Assembly: GCA_942493375.1 (NCBI GenBank)
Contig: OW818698.1
Span: 1,364,001 to 1,428,000, forward strand
Length of the DNA stretch: 64,000 bases
From: G942493375 sp942493375
GTDB taxonomy: Bacteria; Armatimonadota; UBA5829
Reading direction: 5' to 3'
The position numbers and the translations under genes are program-made. The notes below the pieces were generated by a model that saw only the letters and a program-made list of their open reading frames with translations, ran no database searches and had not been told where the DNA came from. Every line of letters begins with the position of its first letter. Position 1 is the first letter of the stretch. Positions 1 through 8,015 of the stretch are shown one piece after another.

Positions 1-470
1 TCACTGGCATTTGTTGCTTTGAGGATGGTGGTATCGTAGATACCTGTACGTTCTTGCTTTATCACGTTAACAGCAGAAGATCCACCCATTGCAGACCCTT
101 CTGCATTTGTAAAATCAGATATATAATGCAACTTCAGATCTGAATTGAACCAGTAATTTACAGGAGGAGCTGTGATTTCATGGAGTTCTTCAAACAACGC
201 ATTTTCAAAGCGCTTGACTGTCGGTATTGAGGGAGTAGGCACCAACCAGAGGAACTCTGACAGTTTACCGCGGTATTTGACCTGGATAATTAGTTCTTCT
301 TTATTATCCTGGAATAATATGAAGGCGTTCTGGTTGGGTTCAGTGATGTCTGCATCTCGTGTGAGGGCAATACTATTGGCAGTTTTAGGTATAAAACAGC
401 CATCCGCATAACAATGAGTGGTGGCGAATACAAATGCGATGATAAATAGCACGAACCATAGTCTAGACAT
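1..470 (-). CDS. DUF2330-like exported protein, partial at window edge
   Basis: The frame opens with ATG at 470 and runs off the left edge, so only about 156 N-terminal residues are visible. A hydrophobic signal peptide is followed by FIPKTANS, QNAFILFQDNKEEL and FLWLVPTPS, which nearly repeat motifs of the gene just upstream (463..1959); the two are tandem paralogues of the DUF2330 type. DUF2330 proteins are exported or membrane-anchored and have no established biochemical role. The start overlaps the upstream stop codon by 8 bases, which suggests translational coupling in one operon. Whether this copy also carries the C-terminal membrane segments cannot be seen. Confidence 0.75.
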   Translation of the reverse strand, partial: MSRLWFVLFIIAFVFATTHCYADGCFIPKTANSIALTRDADITEPNQNAFILFQDNKEELIIQVKYRGKLSEFLWLVPTPSIPTVKRFENALFEELHEITAPPVNYWFNSDLKLHYISDFTNAEGSAMGGSSAVNVIKQERTGIYDTTILKATNAS

Positions 471-1959
471 TCTCAACTCCTTGTTCATCAGCACCAGCGA
501 CTTTACGTCCATGCCTGGTCTTAAGGATCGATATAAGGGAATACGCCAGCAAGACAATAATGGTTGATAGTCCAATCAAGGAATGGTCTTTTATATCTCT
601 TATATACTCAGTGCATTTTACCTGGAATGAACTAGTGTTAATGAATATGATGGCGATCGTGCAGCCTGCGTAAAGGGTTCCGGACAGTAGCATCAAAAAT
701 TTCTGTTTGTTCTTTTCATACCATAAGCAGACGACAATTAGAATAGCTATTACGACGATCGGTATCCATTGGAGTATGAACAGTTCAAAATTGGTTACGG
801 GATCACCAAATACTGTCGGTTCGGGGTGCCCGATGGCATTGTATATAAACGCAATACATATGCTAAGTGTTGTAACTGCAAACAAACACAGTCTCTGTAC
901 GGCTGTGTTGAGATTGGTACACATAAGCGACATCATGCCCAGAATTATCATTGATGCTGGAAAAGATAGAAGAACAGCAATTATATACAGAACAAGCAGT
1001 CCGAAGTTCTCCAGAAATGGAGGGCTAACCGTATGATACACACGGTAGTAAGAGTTCCTGAAAACCAGGTCCCTTGTCATATCATCAGACCCTAATCTAC
1101 CTTGCAGCTTGGTCAGTTGATAGTATCCCCCCATAATAACGGCATACGGACTGTAGGTTGCATGAATACGCGTAGAATAATAACCAGCATATGTTGTGTC
1201 TAACACATCCGTAACAACATAATTATCTGCTCCTACAAACATATTGATGTCTGATCGCCCCAGATTTAGTGATGAAATTCTGAGCGGGCAGATACGTTCA
1301 GGGGATATGAACTGGAATACGAGGGGTTGCAAAAAGCCTTCATGTGGACCAGATACTCCTGTCCTGGTCCGGGTATTCACTTTAATGGCTGTAAACACCC
1401 ATCCCTGCTTCAGGTATTCAGAGATCACGGGAACTGCTCTTTCCGGTATCGAGTATCCATTATTACTCGACCATTTCTGTAAATCCTCAGCGGTTTTTAC
1501 TTTGAGAACTGTAATGTCATAGATCCCTATCTGGTCTTGACTGGCAACATCAACATCAAACCGGACCGTTTGAGAATGCCCGGGGCTGGCTACCTCACGT
1601 GCTATGTTCGAATATTTGTATGAATCCCTGTAGTTATCAACCCAATAATGTAGACTTGGCTCAGCCCATGTATTCAACATTCTAAAAATCAGGTTATCAA
1701 AACGATGAACTGCTGGTTTTGAAGGTGTAGGCACCAGCCAGAGGAAATCCGATACCTTGCTGCGATATTTGACTTGAAGGACAAGTTCTTCTTTCCCGTT
1801 CCTGTATGCTATGAAGGCGTTTTGGGTGGGTATTGAGATATCTGTTTTAGATGTGGCAATCTGGTTTGTAGTTTTAGGTATGAAGAAACCGGTGGCACAG
1901 CAGGAGTAAGGTAAAACAAATAGAGTAATGATACATAGCACAAGGTAGAGTTTGTGCAT
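463..1959 (-). CDS. DUF2330 domain protein with C-terminal membrane segments
   Basis: 498 residues. An N-terminal signal peptide (to about residue 22) precedes a DUF2330-type extracytoplasmic region of roughly 300 residues with FIPKT, QNAFIAYRNGKEEL and FLWLVPTPSKP. The C-terminal third holds about five hydrophobic helices, for example LLVLYIIAVLLSFPAS and IPIVVIAILIVVCLW, followed by a short charged tail. The start has a good ribosome-binding site (AAGGAG, 6 bases upstream). The function of DUF2330 is unknown; the layout (large exported domain plus membrane anchor) suggests a cell-envelope protein. It is followed, with an 8-base overlap, by a second DUF2330 copy. Confidence 0.8.
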   Translation of the reverse strand: MHKLYLVLCIITLFVLPYSCCATGFFIPKTTNQIATSKTDISIPTQNAFIAYRNGKEELVLQVKYRSKVSDFLWLVPTPSKPAVHRFDNLIFRMLNTWAEPSLHYWVDNYRDSYKYSNIAREVASPGHSQTVRFDVDVASQDQIGIYDITVLKVKTAEDLQKWSSNNGYSIPERAVPVISEYLKQGWVFTAIKVNTRTRTGVSGPHEGFLQPLVFQFISPERICPLRISSLNLGRSDINMFVGADNYVVTDVLDTTYAGYYSTRIHATYSPYAVIMGGYYQLTKLQGRLGSDDMTRDLVFRNSYYRVYHTVSPPFLENFGLLVLYIIAVLLSFPASMIILGMMSLMCTNLNTAVQRLCLFAVTTLSICIAFIYNAIGHPEPTVFGDPVTNFELFILQWIPIVVIAILIVVCLWYEKNKQKFLMLLSGTLYAGCTIAIIFINTSSFQVKCTEYIRDIKDHSLIGLSTIIVLLAYSLISILKTRHGRKVAGADEQGVENV

Positions 1960-2068
1960 TTTCTGCTCCTTGTTTTGCAGTATCTACTACTCTGCGTTCT
2001 ATGAGACCAATATAAAGGAATACGCCAGCTACACAGGAATGGTTTAAAAAGATTCCTCCCGACTATGT

Positions 2069-2166
2069 TAAAGCAGATCCTTCATTCTTCAGGATGACAC
2101 ATATCCCATTCTGGATTCTGACTTCTGGATTCTGGATTCCCAAACCTGACTCCTGACTCCTGTCTC
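2069..2166. repeat. intergenic degenerate repeat tract
   Basis: This spacer is made of repeat units seen elsewhere in the window. GCAGATCCTTCATTCTTCAGG resembles the element at 23472..23497, and the overlapping TTCTGGATTC / TTCTGACTTC units resemble, in inverted orientation, the direct repeats at 46760 and 47296. The tract ends at the stop codon of the next gene. No ORF or clean terminator is seen in it. Confidence 0.6.
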
Positions 2167-3231
2167 CTACACATAATACGTCGAATATTTCTCCATAGCA
2201 TCCATCACGGCTTTCGCGTTTTCCAGGGGGATTCCGGGGTACATTCCGTAGATTAGCATTAAGCCTCCTTGTTTGGAACCCAGTTTTTCTACTTCTTCAC
2301 GGACTAATGCATCTATTTGCTCCGGGGTGCCGAAGGCGGTGATTTGCTGGCGGTCGATGTCCAGGTCTATGCATACTTTGCCGGCGAACTTGGCTGCGAT
2401 CCAGTCTATACCATTTACCAGGTCCTGAAGGTTGATGACATCTACTCCTCCATCTATAAGGTCGTCTACCAGCATGCGGATGTCTCCGTCTGAATGCATG
2501 TGGACGATACAACCGATGTCTCTGGCAGGTTTCATCATGCGCTTGAATACGGGTTTGATGTATTTGCGGAAGCAGTCCGGGGAGAGCATCGGCCCTACCT
2601 GCATTCCAAGGTCTTCAGGGAAACCCATGATGTCGGGCTGCAGTTTGATGCAATTCTGGACGTACTGATAGTTGAAATCTGATACCATTCCGATCAGCTT
2701 GTGCAGACGGGGTTCATCATCTGCCATATCAAACAAAAGGTTCTGATAGCCCCGGATGTCCTGCAGTCTCAGGAATGTGTGGCCGTGTGAAAGTCCTGCA
2801 GCAACCAACCTGCCGCTCTCTTTTGCAGCCTTGATACTCTCATCAGTATTATCACGCAGGATGGTCTCCCAATCGACAGGATATGTACCATCTGTTTTAT
2901 TTGGATCAGGGGCCTGGTAATTATCAAAAGCCGACCAGTCCTCCAGAGGGTGTTTAGTCACAACTCCTACGATCCCATCATCCGTTGTCTCCCACAGGCA
3001 GCCCCAGGGATCCGTATAGGGTTTATCCTTCCATCCGCAGAGCCCGTAGTCCGGTTTTACTTCCTCCTGCCTTACGTAACCCGGAAAGAGCAGCGGGTGG
3101 TCTTCCATCAGGTCCTGCAAAGCGTTTTGATCATAATGATGCCAGCAGGCTCCGTTGATTGCGAAGACTACCGGGATGTGATCTGGTTGTTCAAAACGGA
3201 TTGTCCGGAGGATGTTTTCACGATCAGTCAT
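2167..3231 (-). CDS. uroporphyrinogen decarboxylase-like (URO-D superfamily) protein
   Basis: 354 residues, the usual length for the superfamily. It begins MTDRENILRTIRFEQPDHIP, a typical start for the MtaA/CmuA-like methyltransferase branch, and lacks the substrate-binding N-terminal arginine motif (RQAGRYLPEY) of true heme-pathway HemE. HMHSDGD near residue 245 occupies the place where MtaA-type enzymes carry their zinc ligand histidine. A corrinoid methyltransferase or related C1 function is therefore more likely than heme synthesis, but no corrinoid protein gene is adjacent. AGGAG lies 6 bases before ATG. A distant relative is at 37154..38290. Confidence 0.75.
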   Translation of the reverse strand: MTDRENILRTIRFEQPDHIPVVFAINGACWHHYDQNALQDLMEDHPLLFPGYVRQEEVKPDYGLCGWKDKPYTDPWGCLWETTDDGIVGVVTKHPLEDWSAFDNYQAPDPNKTDGTYPVDWETILRDNTDESIKAAKESGRLVAAGLSHGHTFLRLQDIRGYQNLLFDMADDEPRLHKLIGMVSDFNYQYVQNCIKLQPDIMGFPEDLGMQVGPMLSPDCFRKYIKPVFKRMMKPARDIGCIVHMHSDGDIRMLVDDLIDGGVDVINLQDLVNGIDWIAAKFAGKVCIDLDIDRQQITAFGTPEQIDALVREEVEKLGSKQGGLMLIYGMYPGIPLENAKAVMDAMEKYSTYYV

Positions 3232-3275
3232 GGCTAACTCCTAACCTGCGTAATATTCGAAAGCTGTTTTAATCT

Positions 3276-3304
3276 CACGCAAAGCCGCAAAGGCGCTAAG
3301 AAGG
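3276..3304. repeat. CGCAAAG-type short repeat
   Basis: The run CACGCAAAGCCGCAAAGG followed by CGCTAAGAAGG is a copy of a widespread bacterial intergenic repeat built from CGCAAAG units. It sits in the 178-base spacer between the URO-D-like gene and the methyltransferase gene. No gene is seen in this spacer. Confidence 0.5.
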
Positions 3305-3409
3305 GAAATAACTATATTTACCCAGTTGTTTATATCAGATTAATCTACCAGGTACAGAACGAAGCATAATTGCTATACTTTTCTCGATTTTGTTATACAT
3401 ACTTATATT

Positions 3410-3970
3410 TTAATCTCTCACAAGCAGGATTGCTCTGCTGAAGATAACGTGGGGCTCATCAATCCGTTTGAAACCGATACTAATAGCTAAGTCCCTGGTA
3501 GCCTGGAACGCTGAACTGGTAACATGGAAAATAGGTTCCACTAATAATAGTTTTCCACCTGGTTTAATAATACTATAAATCTCCCGGAGAAATGCATCCG
3601 GATCCGGGACCTCGTGGACCATGTAGTATGCGAGAGCAAAATCCACGGTCTCGTTCAAGCCGATTCCATCTTCCCGGCACTTGTGCAACTGGATTCTGGA
3701 CTCAAGATTTTCTACCTGAGCACGTTTATATACCCGATCCAGCATTCCCTGCTGCAAGTCAGCTGCGATCACCAGACCTTCGTCACCAACAATTCGAGCC
3801 ATTGCCAATGTAAAGAACCCAGGTCCACAGCCTACGTCCAGAACCCTCTGCCCTTTTTCTATGAAAGCTTTCATAAAGGTATCAGGGTTGTGAAAAAATC
3901 TACGTATCCGGTTATCGAGTAGACCAGCCAGTTTCGCTGAACAGACTACGCCATGTGTATGTTCACCCAT
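3410..3970 (-). CDS. class I SAM-dependent methyltransferase
   Basis: 186 residues from the chosen ATG at 3970. The SAM-binding motif I VLDVGCGPGFFTLAMA is clear, followed by the acidic loop VIAADLQQGML (motif II) and DFALAYYMVHEVPD (motif III/post I). This fits the Methyltransf_11/25 fold; the substrate is not identifiable. The frame is open to a TTG at 4093, but that extension runs through a CCCCCCTT...AAGGGGG repeat and would encode low-complexity sequence, so I place the start at MGEHTHGV, preceded by GGTGGGA. A second possible ATG lies four codons upstream. Confidence 0.8.
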   Translation of the reverse strand: MGEHTHGVVCSAKLAGLLDNRIRRFFHNPDTFMKAFIEKGQRVLDVGCGPGFFTLAMARIVGDEGLVIAADLQQGMLDRVYKRAQVENLESRIQLHKCREDGIGLNETVDFALAYYMVHEVPDPDAFLREIYSIIKPGGKLLLVEPIFHVTSSAFQATRDLAISIGFKRIDEPHVIFSRAILLVRD

Positions 3971-4082
3971 TTTTCCCACCATCCTTATATGGAGGTATGA
4001 TATCACATTATCTGAAGAAACGATATGGATGGAAGTCAGGAGATTGTCAGAACGCTCAACACTTCGTATCACATCCCCCCTA

Positions 4083-4250
4083 CCCCCCTTCAAAGGGGGA
4101 ATTAAGTAGTTTCAAACCCAGACGCCTGGATTATTATTCCCCCCATCTCCCCATCTCCTAGTCCCCAAGTCTCCCACTCTCCCCAAACAGCTCCGCGCAA
4201 AGCCATTCCCTTCCTGAAGCCTGAAGCCTGAGACCTGAAGCCTTTCCTTC
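4083..4250. repeat. CCCCCTT/AAGGGGG hairpin and CTGAAGCCTGAAGCC tract
   Basis: 4083..4100 is a short hairpin (CCCCCCTT, loop CA, AAGGGGGA) matching the one at 37067..37090. 4210..4245 holds GAAGCCTGAAGCC-type units, the same family as the inverted tracts at 54991 and 55131. No gene is supported here; the tract separates the divergent methyltransferase and galT genes. Confidence 0.6.
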
Positions 4251-4252
4251 CG

Positions 4253-4261
4253 TGGTATACT
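4253..4261 (+). promoter_or_regulatory. candidate extended -10 promoter for galT
   Basis: TGGTATACT is an extended -10 (TGN before TATACT) about 33 bases before the galT ATG. The -35 region is weak. The same CGTGGTA(T/C)ACT context recurs at 55201..55211 before the Hcp-like gene. Its position argues that galT starts at 4294 rather than at the upstream frame opening at 4252. Confidence 0.45.
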
Positions 4262-4293
4262 GGTATCGAAAATATAAGGAAGCGAGATTCACA

Positions 4294-5328
4294 ATGGCAT
4301 CAACATTAACTACTAACCCTCATCGGAGATATAACCCACTGCTTGGCGAATGGATTCTGGTATCACCTCACCGGACACAGCGGCCCTGGCAGGGGCAGAC
4401 TGAGGCTGTGCACGGGGATGAGCGCCCTGCTTATGATCCAAAATGCTATCTATGCCCTGGCAATACCCGGGCAAGCGGGGACACTAATCCTGATTATAAA
4501 TCTACAAATGTCTTTACCAATGACTATTCTTCATTGCTGTCGGATATTCCTGAAGGCAGCACTAATAAGGAAGACCTGCTGATATCCGAGAGTGAAAGCG
4601 GCATCTGTAAGGTTATTTGCTTCTCCCCCAGGCACGACCTGACCCTTGGCAAGATGACAAGTGAAGAGATAGAACCAGTGATCGATGTCTGGGCAAATGA
4701 GACCATTGAGATTGGTGCACGCGAGGATATCGGCTATGTGCAGATATTTGAGAACAAGGGAGCAGTCATGGGCTGCAGCAACCCCCACCCCCACGGCCAG
4801 ATTTGGGCAACCCGGCACATCCCCAACCTCCCGGCAACAGAGGATAAATTCCAGCAGGAATACATGGGCAAAAAAGGCTCCTGCCTGCTGTGCGACTATT
4901 TGAAGCTGGAACTTGAGGAGAAAGAACGTGTTGTCTGTGAGAATGAACACTTTGTGGTAATTGTCCCCTACTGGGCAACATGGCCGTTTGAGACTATATT
5001 GATGTCCAAGAGGCACTCCTCAAGCATCCCTGATCTTTCAGCAGATGAGCGCAAATCCCTGGCAGAGATCCTCCATACAATTGCTGTAAAGTACGACAAT
5101 GTGTTCGGAGTATCCTTCCCCTACTCAATGGGCTGGCATCAGCAGCCAACCGATGGTAAAGAATACCCCCACTGGCACCTACACGCCCACTTCTTCCCCC
5201 CACTGCTGCGTTCGGCAACAGTAAAGAAGTTCATGGTAGGCTTCGAAATGCTGGCAATGCCACAGAGGGATATAACGCCAGAGATGGCAGCGGAGAGGCT
5301 GAGAAGGGAAGAAGACAGAAGTCAGTAG
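4294..5328 (+). CDS. galT: galactose-1-phosphate uridylyltransferase
   Basis: 344 residues, as expected for GalT. It exchanges UMP between UDP-glucose and galactose-1-phosphate in the Leloir pathway, in the cytoplasm. NPHPHGQIW near residue 160 is the active-site HPH motif with the histidine that carries UMP. CYLCPGN near residue 50 is the first zinc-binding cysteine pair, and HWHLHAHFFPP is the C-terminal histidine cluster of the HIT-like fold. I chose MASTLTTNP at 4294, preceded by AAGGAAGCGAG, over an opening at 4252 that overlaps the promoter. The last codons (EEDRSQ, stop) lie inside the first unit of a repeat array, so the C-terminus seems to have been set by repeat invasion. No galK or galE is adjacent. 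Confidence 0.92.
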   Translation: MASTLTTNPHRRYNPLLGEWILVSPHRTQRPWQGQTEAVHGDERPAYDPKCYLCPGNTRASGDTNPDYKSTNVFTNDYSSLLSDIPEGSTNKEDLLISESESGICKVICFSPRHDLTLGKMTSEEIEPVIDVWANETIEIGAREDIGYVQIFENKGAVMGCSNPHPHGQIWATRHIPNLPATEDKFQQEYMGKKGSCLLCDYLKLELEEKERVVCENEHFVVIVPYWATWPFETILMSKRHSSSIPDLSADERKSLAEILHTIAVKYDNVFGVSFPYSMGWHQQPTDGKEYPHWHLHAHFFPPLLRSATVKKFMVGFEMLAMPQRDITPEMAAERLRREEDRSQ

Positions 5329-5482
5329 TCAGAAGTCAGAAGAATGTAACTGGAAGCTTGGTATGGGAAGATGATGACGGAAGACAGTAGTCAGAAGAAT
5401 GTAACTGAGAGCTAGGTGTGGGAAGATGGAAGACAGAAGTCAGTAGACAGAAGCTGGACATTGAAAGTTTGGTGTAAGATGA
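5309..5482. repeat. imperfect tandem repeat, three ~50-65 bp units
   Basis: Three degenerate copies of a unit beginning GAAGACAGAAGTCAGTAG and containing AGAATGTAACTG and TGGGAAGATG run from 5309 to 5482. The first copy overlaps the end of galT. The complementary motif (CTTCTGACTTCTGTCTTC) appears at 5620..5680, so the two tracts face each other. From 5483 to 5616 I see no feature. Confidence 0.7.
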
Positions 5483-5616
5483 CAGAGATTCAATAAAACG
5501 GAGTCAATAAAAGCAGGAGTCGTGAGTTTATAGCTAGAACTGAATGAAAGAGCATATTGGAGAAAAGGTATTGACGGAAGTATTGTTAAGCAATTAGAGA
5601 CGAAGCACAGTGACCG

Positions 5617-5684
5617 GTCTATTATTCTGTCTTCTGACTTCTGTCTTCTGTCTTCTATCTTCTATCTTCTGGCTTCTTCTCTCG
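5617..5684. repeat. TCTTCTGACTTCTG tract, inverted relative to 5309..5482
   Basis: Stacked TCTGTCTTCTGACTTCTG, TCTTCTATCTTC and TCTTCTGGCTTC units. Translated in frame they give a false hydrophobic N-terminus for the next gene. They are the inverse of the GACAGAAGTCAG units downstream of galT. Confidence 0.7.
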
Positions 5685-5696
5685 AAAGGATCTGGT

Positions 5697-6113
5697 ATGG
5701 ATGCAACTAATAGGTTTGAAGATCTATTGATGTGGCAAAAGGCGCATAGATTCGTGCTTGATGTCTACCGCCTTTCACAAACATTCCCAAAATCAGAAAC
5801 ATATGGACTGTCATCCCAATTTCGGCGTGCAGCTGTATCAATTGCGGCTAATATCGCAGAGGGATACCGAAAACGTACAAAACTGGATAAGTTACGCTTT
5901 TATAATATTGCACAGGGTTCCATTGAAGAATCCCGCTACTATCTAATTCTTACACGAGATCTTGGATATGGAGAAGTCACGCAACTGCAAATAATGCTTG
6001 AAGAAATCAGCAAACTGCTTGAAGCCTATTCACACTCGATTAGACTACAACTAAAACAAGAAAAGGAAGTTAAAAGGACCGAAACAGAAAACAATAAAAC
6101 AGGAACACAATAG
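5697..6113 (+). CDS. four-helix bundle protein (23S rRNA IVS / S23 family)
   Basis: 138 residues from the ATG at 5697, which follows AAAGGA at 6 bases. It carries the family hallmarks FEDLLMWQKAH, FPKSETYGLSSQFRRAAVSI, AANIAEGYRK and EESRYYLILTRDLGY. The family forms four-helix bundle pentamers and is found in 23S rRNA intervening sequences, beside diversity-generating retroelements (Avd) and as orphans. Neither a reverse transcriptase nor rRNA is present here, so this is an orphan copy of unknown role. The frame stays open to 5610 through a TCTTCTG tract, but that part is repeat-derived. Repeat tracts flank the gene on both sides, which suggests it may have moved as a unit. Confidence 0.82.
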   Translation: MDATNRFEDLLMWQKAHRFVLDVYRLSQTFPKSETYGLSSQFRRAAVSIAANIAEGYRKRTKLDKLRFYNIAQGSIEESRYYLILTRDLGYGEVTQLQIMLEEISKLLEAYSHSIRLQLKQEKEVKRTETENNKTGTQ

Positions 6114-6212
6114 GTCAGAAGTCATCAGACAAACACTACAAAGCATTCATATTGCAAACATAGCTATCAGTCTAGTCTTCTGACTTCTGTCTACTGTCTT
6201 CTGACTTCCAAA
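6112..6212. repeat. CAGAAGTCA / TGACTTCTG tract after four-helix gene
   Basis: GGTCAGAAGTCATCAGAC at 6113..6130 and the complementary units TCTTCTGACTTCTGTC and TGTCTTCTGACTTCC at 6176..6209 form an inverted pair in the spacer. Together with 5309..5482 and 5617..5684 they bracket the four-helix bundle gene. A terminator role is possible, but there is no T-run. Confidence 0.6.
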
Positions 6213-6223
6213 AGGAGTTACTA

Positions 6224-6979
6224 ATGTTCTACAAAATCACCGACATCAACACCGGGATTGGTTGCGTTGCTGGGATAAAGACCCGGTTTGAGGAACCTTG
6301 CGCTTTGTTGGCGGCTATGGATACCTACCACATTTCTAATGCAGTGGTGTTTCATACTGATGCTTTGCGGGATGTGCATCGGGGGAATGCTTTGGCTGCG
6401 GAGGCGGCGGAGTCATCTGGGGGGAGGCTTAGTTCTTGTTATGTTCTGCGGTCTGATATTGGGGGGAGCGAGATGCCTGCGGCTGATGTGTTGCTCTCTC
6501 AGCTCAGGAACGAAAGACCTGCGGCGGTTAAGCTTTATCCTAATGCACATCGCTACATATTGAATGAGTTCTATGCTGGAGAGCTGCTGGATGTGCTTGA
6601 TGAACTTCATATGCCGGTACTGTTCGACAGCGATCAGAAGCCATCTTATGAGAGCCTTCCTGGATTGGCTAAACGTTATCCCAATATCAAATTTATAATG
6701 CTGAGGCAAGCTATTTGTGAAAGCAGGTATGCCAGACCTCTGATTGAGAAACTGGATAATGTATATATTGATGCAGGGATTATGATCGATACCTGCTTTA
6801 TAGAGGAATTGGTCAACAAATTCGGGCCCAGCAAGCTGCTGTTTGGGAGCGGGATGCCTGTATACATGCCTGCCGGAGCGCTGGGGATGATTATCTACAG
6901 CAGGATCTCTGATGATGACAAGCAGGCTATATTCTCGGGCAACTGGAACCGGATTCAGGAGGAAATCAAATGGGCATAA
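6224..6979 (+). CDS. amidohydrolase-fold protein lacking metal ligands
   Basis: 251 residues. The order of motifs follows the PF04909 amidohydrolase (TIM-barrel) family: a short N-terminal strand, AVKLYPNAHRYILN, MPVLFDSDQK, a YPNIKFIM strand and a C-terminal LLFGSGMPVY. Normal members have HxH in the first strand and Asp in FGTD/FGSDxP. Here the first strand reads TDINTGIG, and the last motif has Gly (FGSGMP) in place of the Asp, so the usual metal centre is missing. It overlaps the next gene by 10 bases. I infer a non-catalytic partner or a metal-independent variant. AAAAGGAG stands before ATG. Confidence 0.7.
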   Translation: MFYKITDINTGIGCVAGIKTRFEEPCALLAAMDTYHISNAVVFHTDALRDVHRGNALAAEAAESSGGRLSSCYVLRSDIGGSEMPAADVLLSQLRNERPAAVKLYPNAHRYILNEFYAGELLDVLDELHMPVLFDSDQKPSYESLPGLAKRYPNIKFIMLRQAICESRYARPLIEKLDNVYIDAGIMIDTCFIEELVNKFGPSKLLFGSGMPVYMPAGALGMIIYSRISDDDKQAIFSGNWNRIQEEIKWA

Positions 6980-7788
6980 GAGATGAAGCATTCGCCGGAC
7001 TTCCGATATCTGTTCCGGTAATAGATGCACATACACATACACTTAGTGACTCCTACATGGGATGGTATCAATCCATACGCACTGATGATGACATCATAGC
7101 TCTCCTGGACCACCTGGGGATCAATTGCATCGTAACCGCACCTCACACTCTGATATACGGTGACATGGAATATACAAATGCCTCAACAGCACAATCTATA
7201 TCCAATCACCCGGGCAGGATATATGGATATATCCACATCAGCCCCCAGCGGGGACTAGAGGCAACCAAATTCGCTATTGAGAAATACTCCAAAAACAAGG
7301 GATTTGTAGGATTCAAGTTCCTGCCAGGTTATCACGGACCTCTGGCTGCTCCGGAGTATGACTATGCCCTGGACTTCGCTGCAGAAGTCGGTTGCCCTGT
7401 GCTTTCACATGTCTGGGGAGGAGCCCCTGCGCTGGCAGATGTTGAGCGTGCAGCAAAGGCAAGACCTAATCTGAAGCTGATGATGGCACACCAGGGTGGC
7501 GGTGGGCCTGAGCATACGGATGCCTACACTGCCCTTATGAAAGACTACCCCAATCTATACATGGAAATATGTGGTTCTCTGTATAACTGGTACTGTATGG
7601 AAGAGTATGTGGAAATGGCTGGAGAGGACCGGGTAATATTCGGCACAGACCAGATCAACCTGGACCCCAGATATGACCTGGGACAAGTAATCTTCTCCAC
7701 ACTCTCAGACACTATACAGAAGAAGATCCTGGCAGAAAATTTCCTTAGCTTGCTGCAAGGATCGCAGTTGGGCGGGATAGTTCTTTAA
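6970..7788 (+). CDS. amidohydrolase family protein (PF04909-like)
   Basis: 272 residues. This is a complete metal-dependent hydrolase fold: VIDAHTHTL (the HxH pair), VGFKFLPGYHGP, PVLSHVWGG (strand-5 histidine), MMAHQGGG (strand-6 histidine) and VIFGTDQINLDP (strand-8 Asp). The family includes decarboxylases and hydrolases of ring and lactone substrates; the substrate is not identifiable here. It is translated from an ATG inside the end of the metal-less homologue upstream (10-base overlap), so the two are probably made in equal amounts and may form a hetero-oligomer. Confidence 0.8.
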   Translation: MGIRDEAFAGLPISVPVIDAHTHTLSDSYMGWYQSIRTDDDIIALLDHLGINCIVTAPHTLIYGDMEYTNASTAQSISNHPGRIYGYIHISPQRGLEATKFAIEKYSKNKGFVGFKFLPGYHGPLAAPEYDYALDFAAEVGCPVLSHVWGGAPALADVERAAKARPNLKLMMAHQGGGGPEHTDAYTALMKDYPNLYMEICGSLYNWYCMEEYVEMAGEDRVIFGTDQINLDPRYDLGQVIFSTLSDTIQKKILAENFLSLLQGSQLGGIVL

Positions 7789-7979
7789 ATTATCCGCAGA
7801 TTTCGCAGATTTTCGCAGATTAGGGAATTACATATATTTTATTGCACAATATGCAAGTAAGCATAAGTGGATATAGAACCACCAGCCAAAATCCTAATCA
7901 GAAAATCTGCGTAAATCTGCGAAATCAAGAGTATTCGGAGCTTTAAATATTTCTAATTCCGAATACTCCTGCGGATAAT
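7789..7979. repeat. ~190-bp inverted-repeat (MITE-like) element with CGCAGATT units
   Basis: The ends match as inverted repeats: ATTATCCGCAG at 7789..7799 and CTGCGGATAAT at 7969..7979. Just inside lie further inverted CGCAGATT units (7798..7826 against 7893..7926). A perfect 11-bp hairpin, GAGTATTCGGA / TCCGAATACTC, occupies 7929..7968. It contains no ORF and fills most of the spacer between the amidohydrolase pair and the 1152-residue gene. Confidence 0.7.
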
Positions 7980-8015
7980 TCCCTTCACCTTCTAAAACAA
8001 AGCAAGGAACGCAAC

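Noticed and set aside
2167..3231. hemE (heme biosynthesis)
   Set aside because: The HemE substrate-binding arginine motif is absent and no other heme gene is adjacent.
5309..5482. CRISPR array in the galT downstream region
   Set aside because: The units are degenerate, made of nested short repeats, and lack unique spacers of constant length.
5610..5696. N-terminal membrane segment of the four-helix bundle protein
   Set aside because: The hydrophobic residues come from translating the TCTTCTG repeat tract. A good ribosome-binding site and the family start lie at 5697.
5697..6113. Diversity-generating retroelement (Avd) or rRNA intervening sequence
   Set aside because: The family fits, but no reverse transcriptase, template/variable repeat or 23S rRNA is present nearby.
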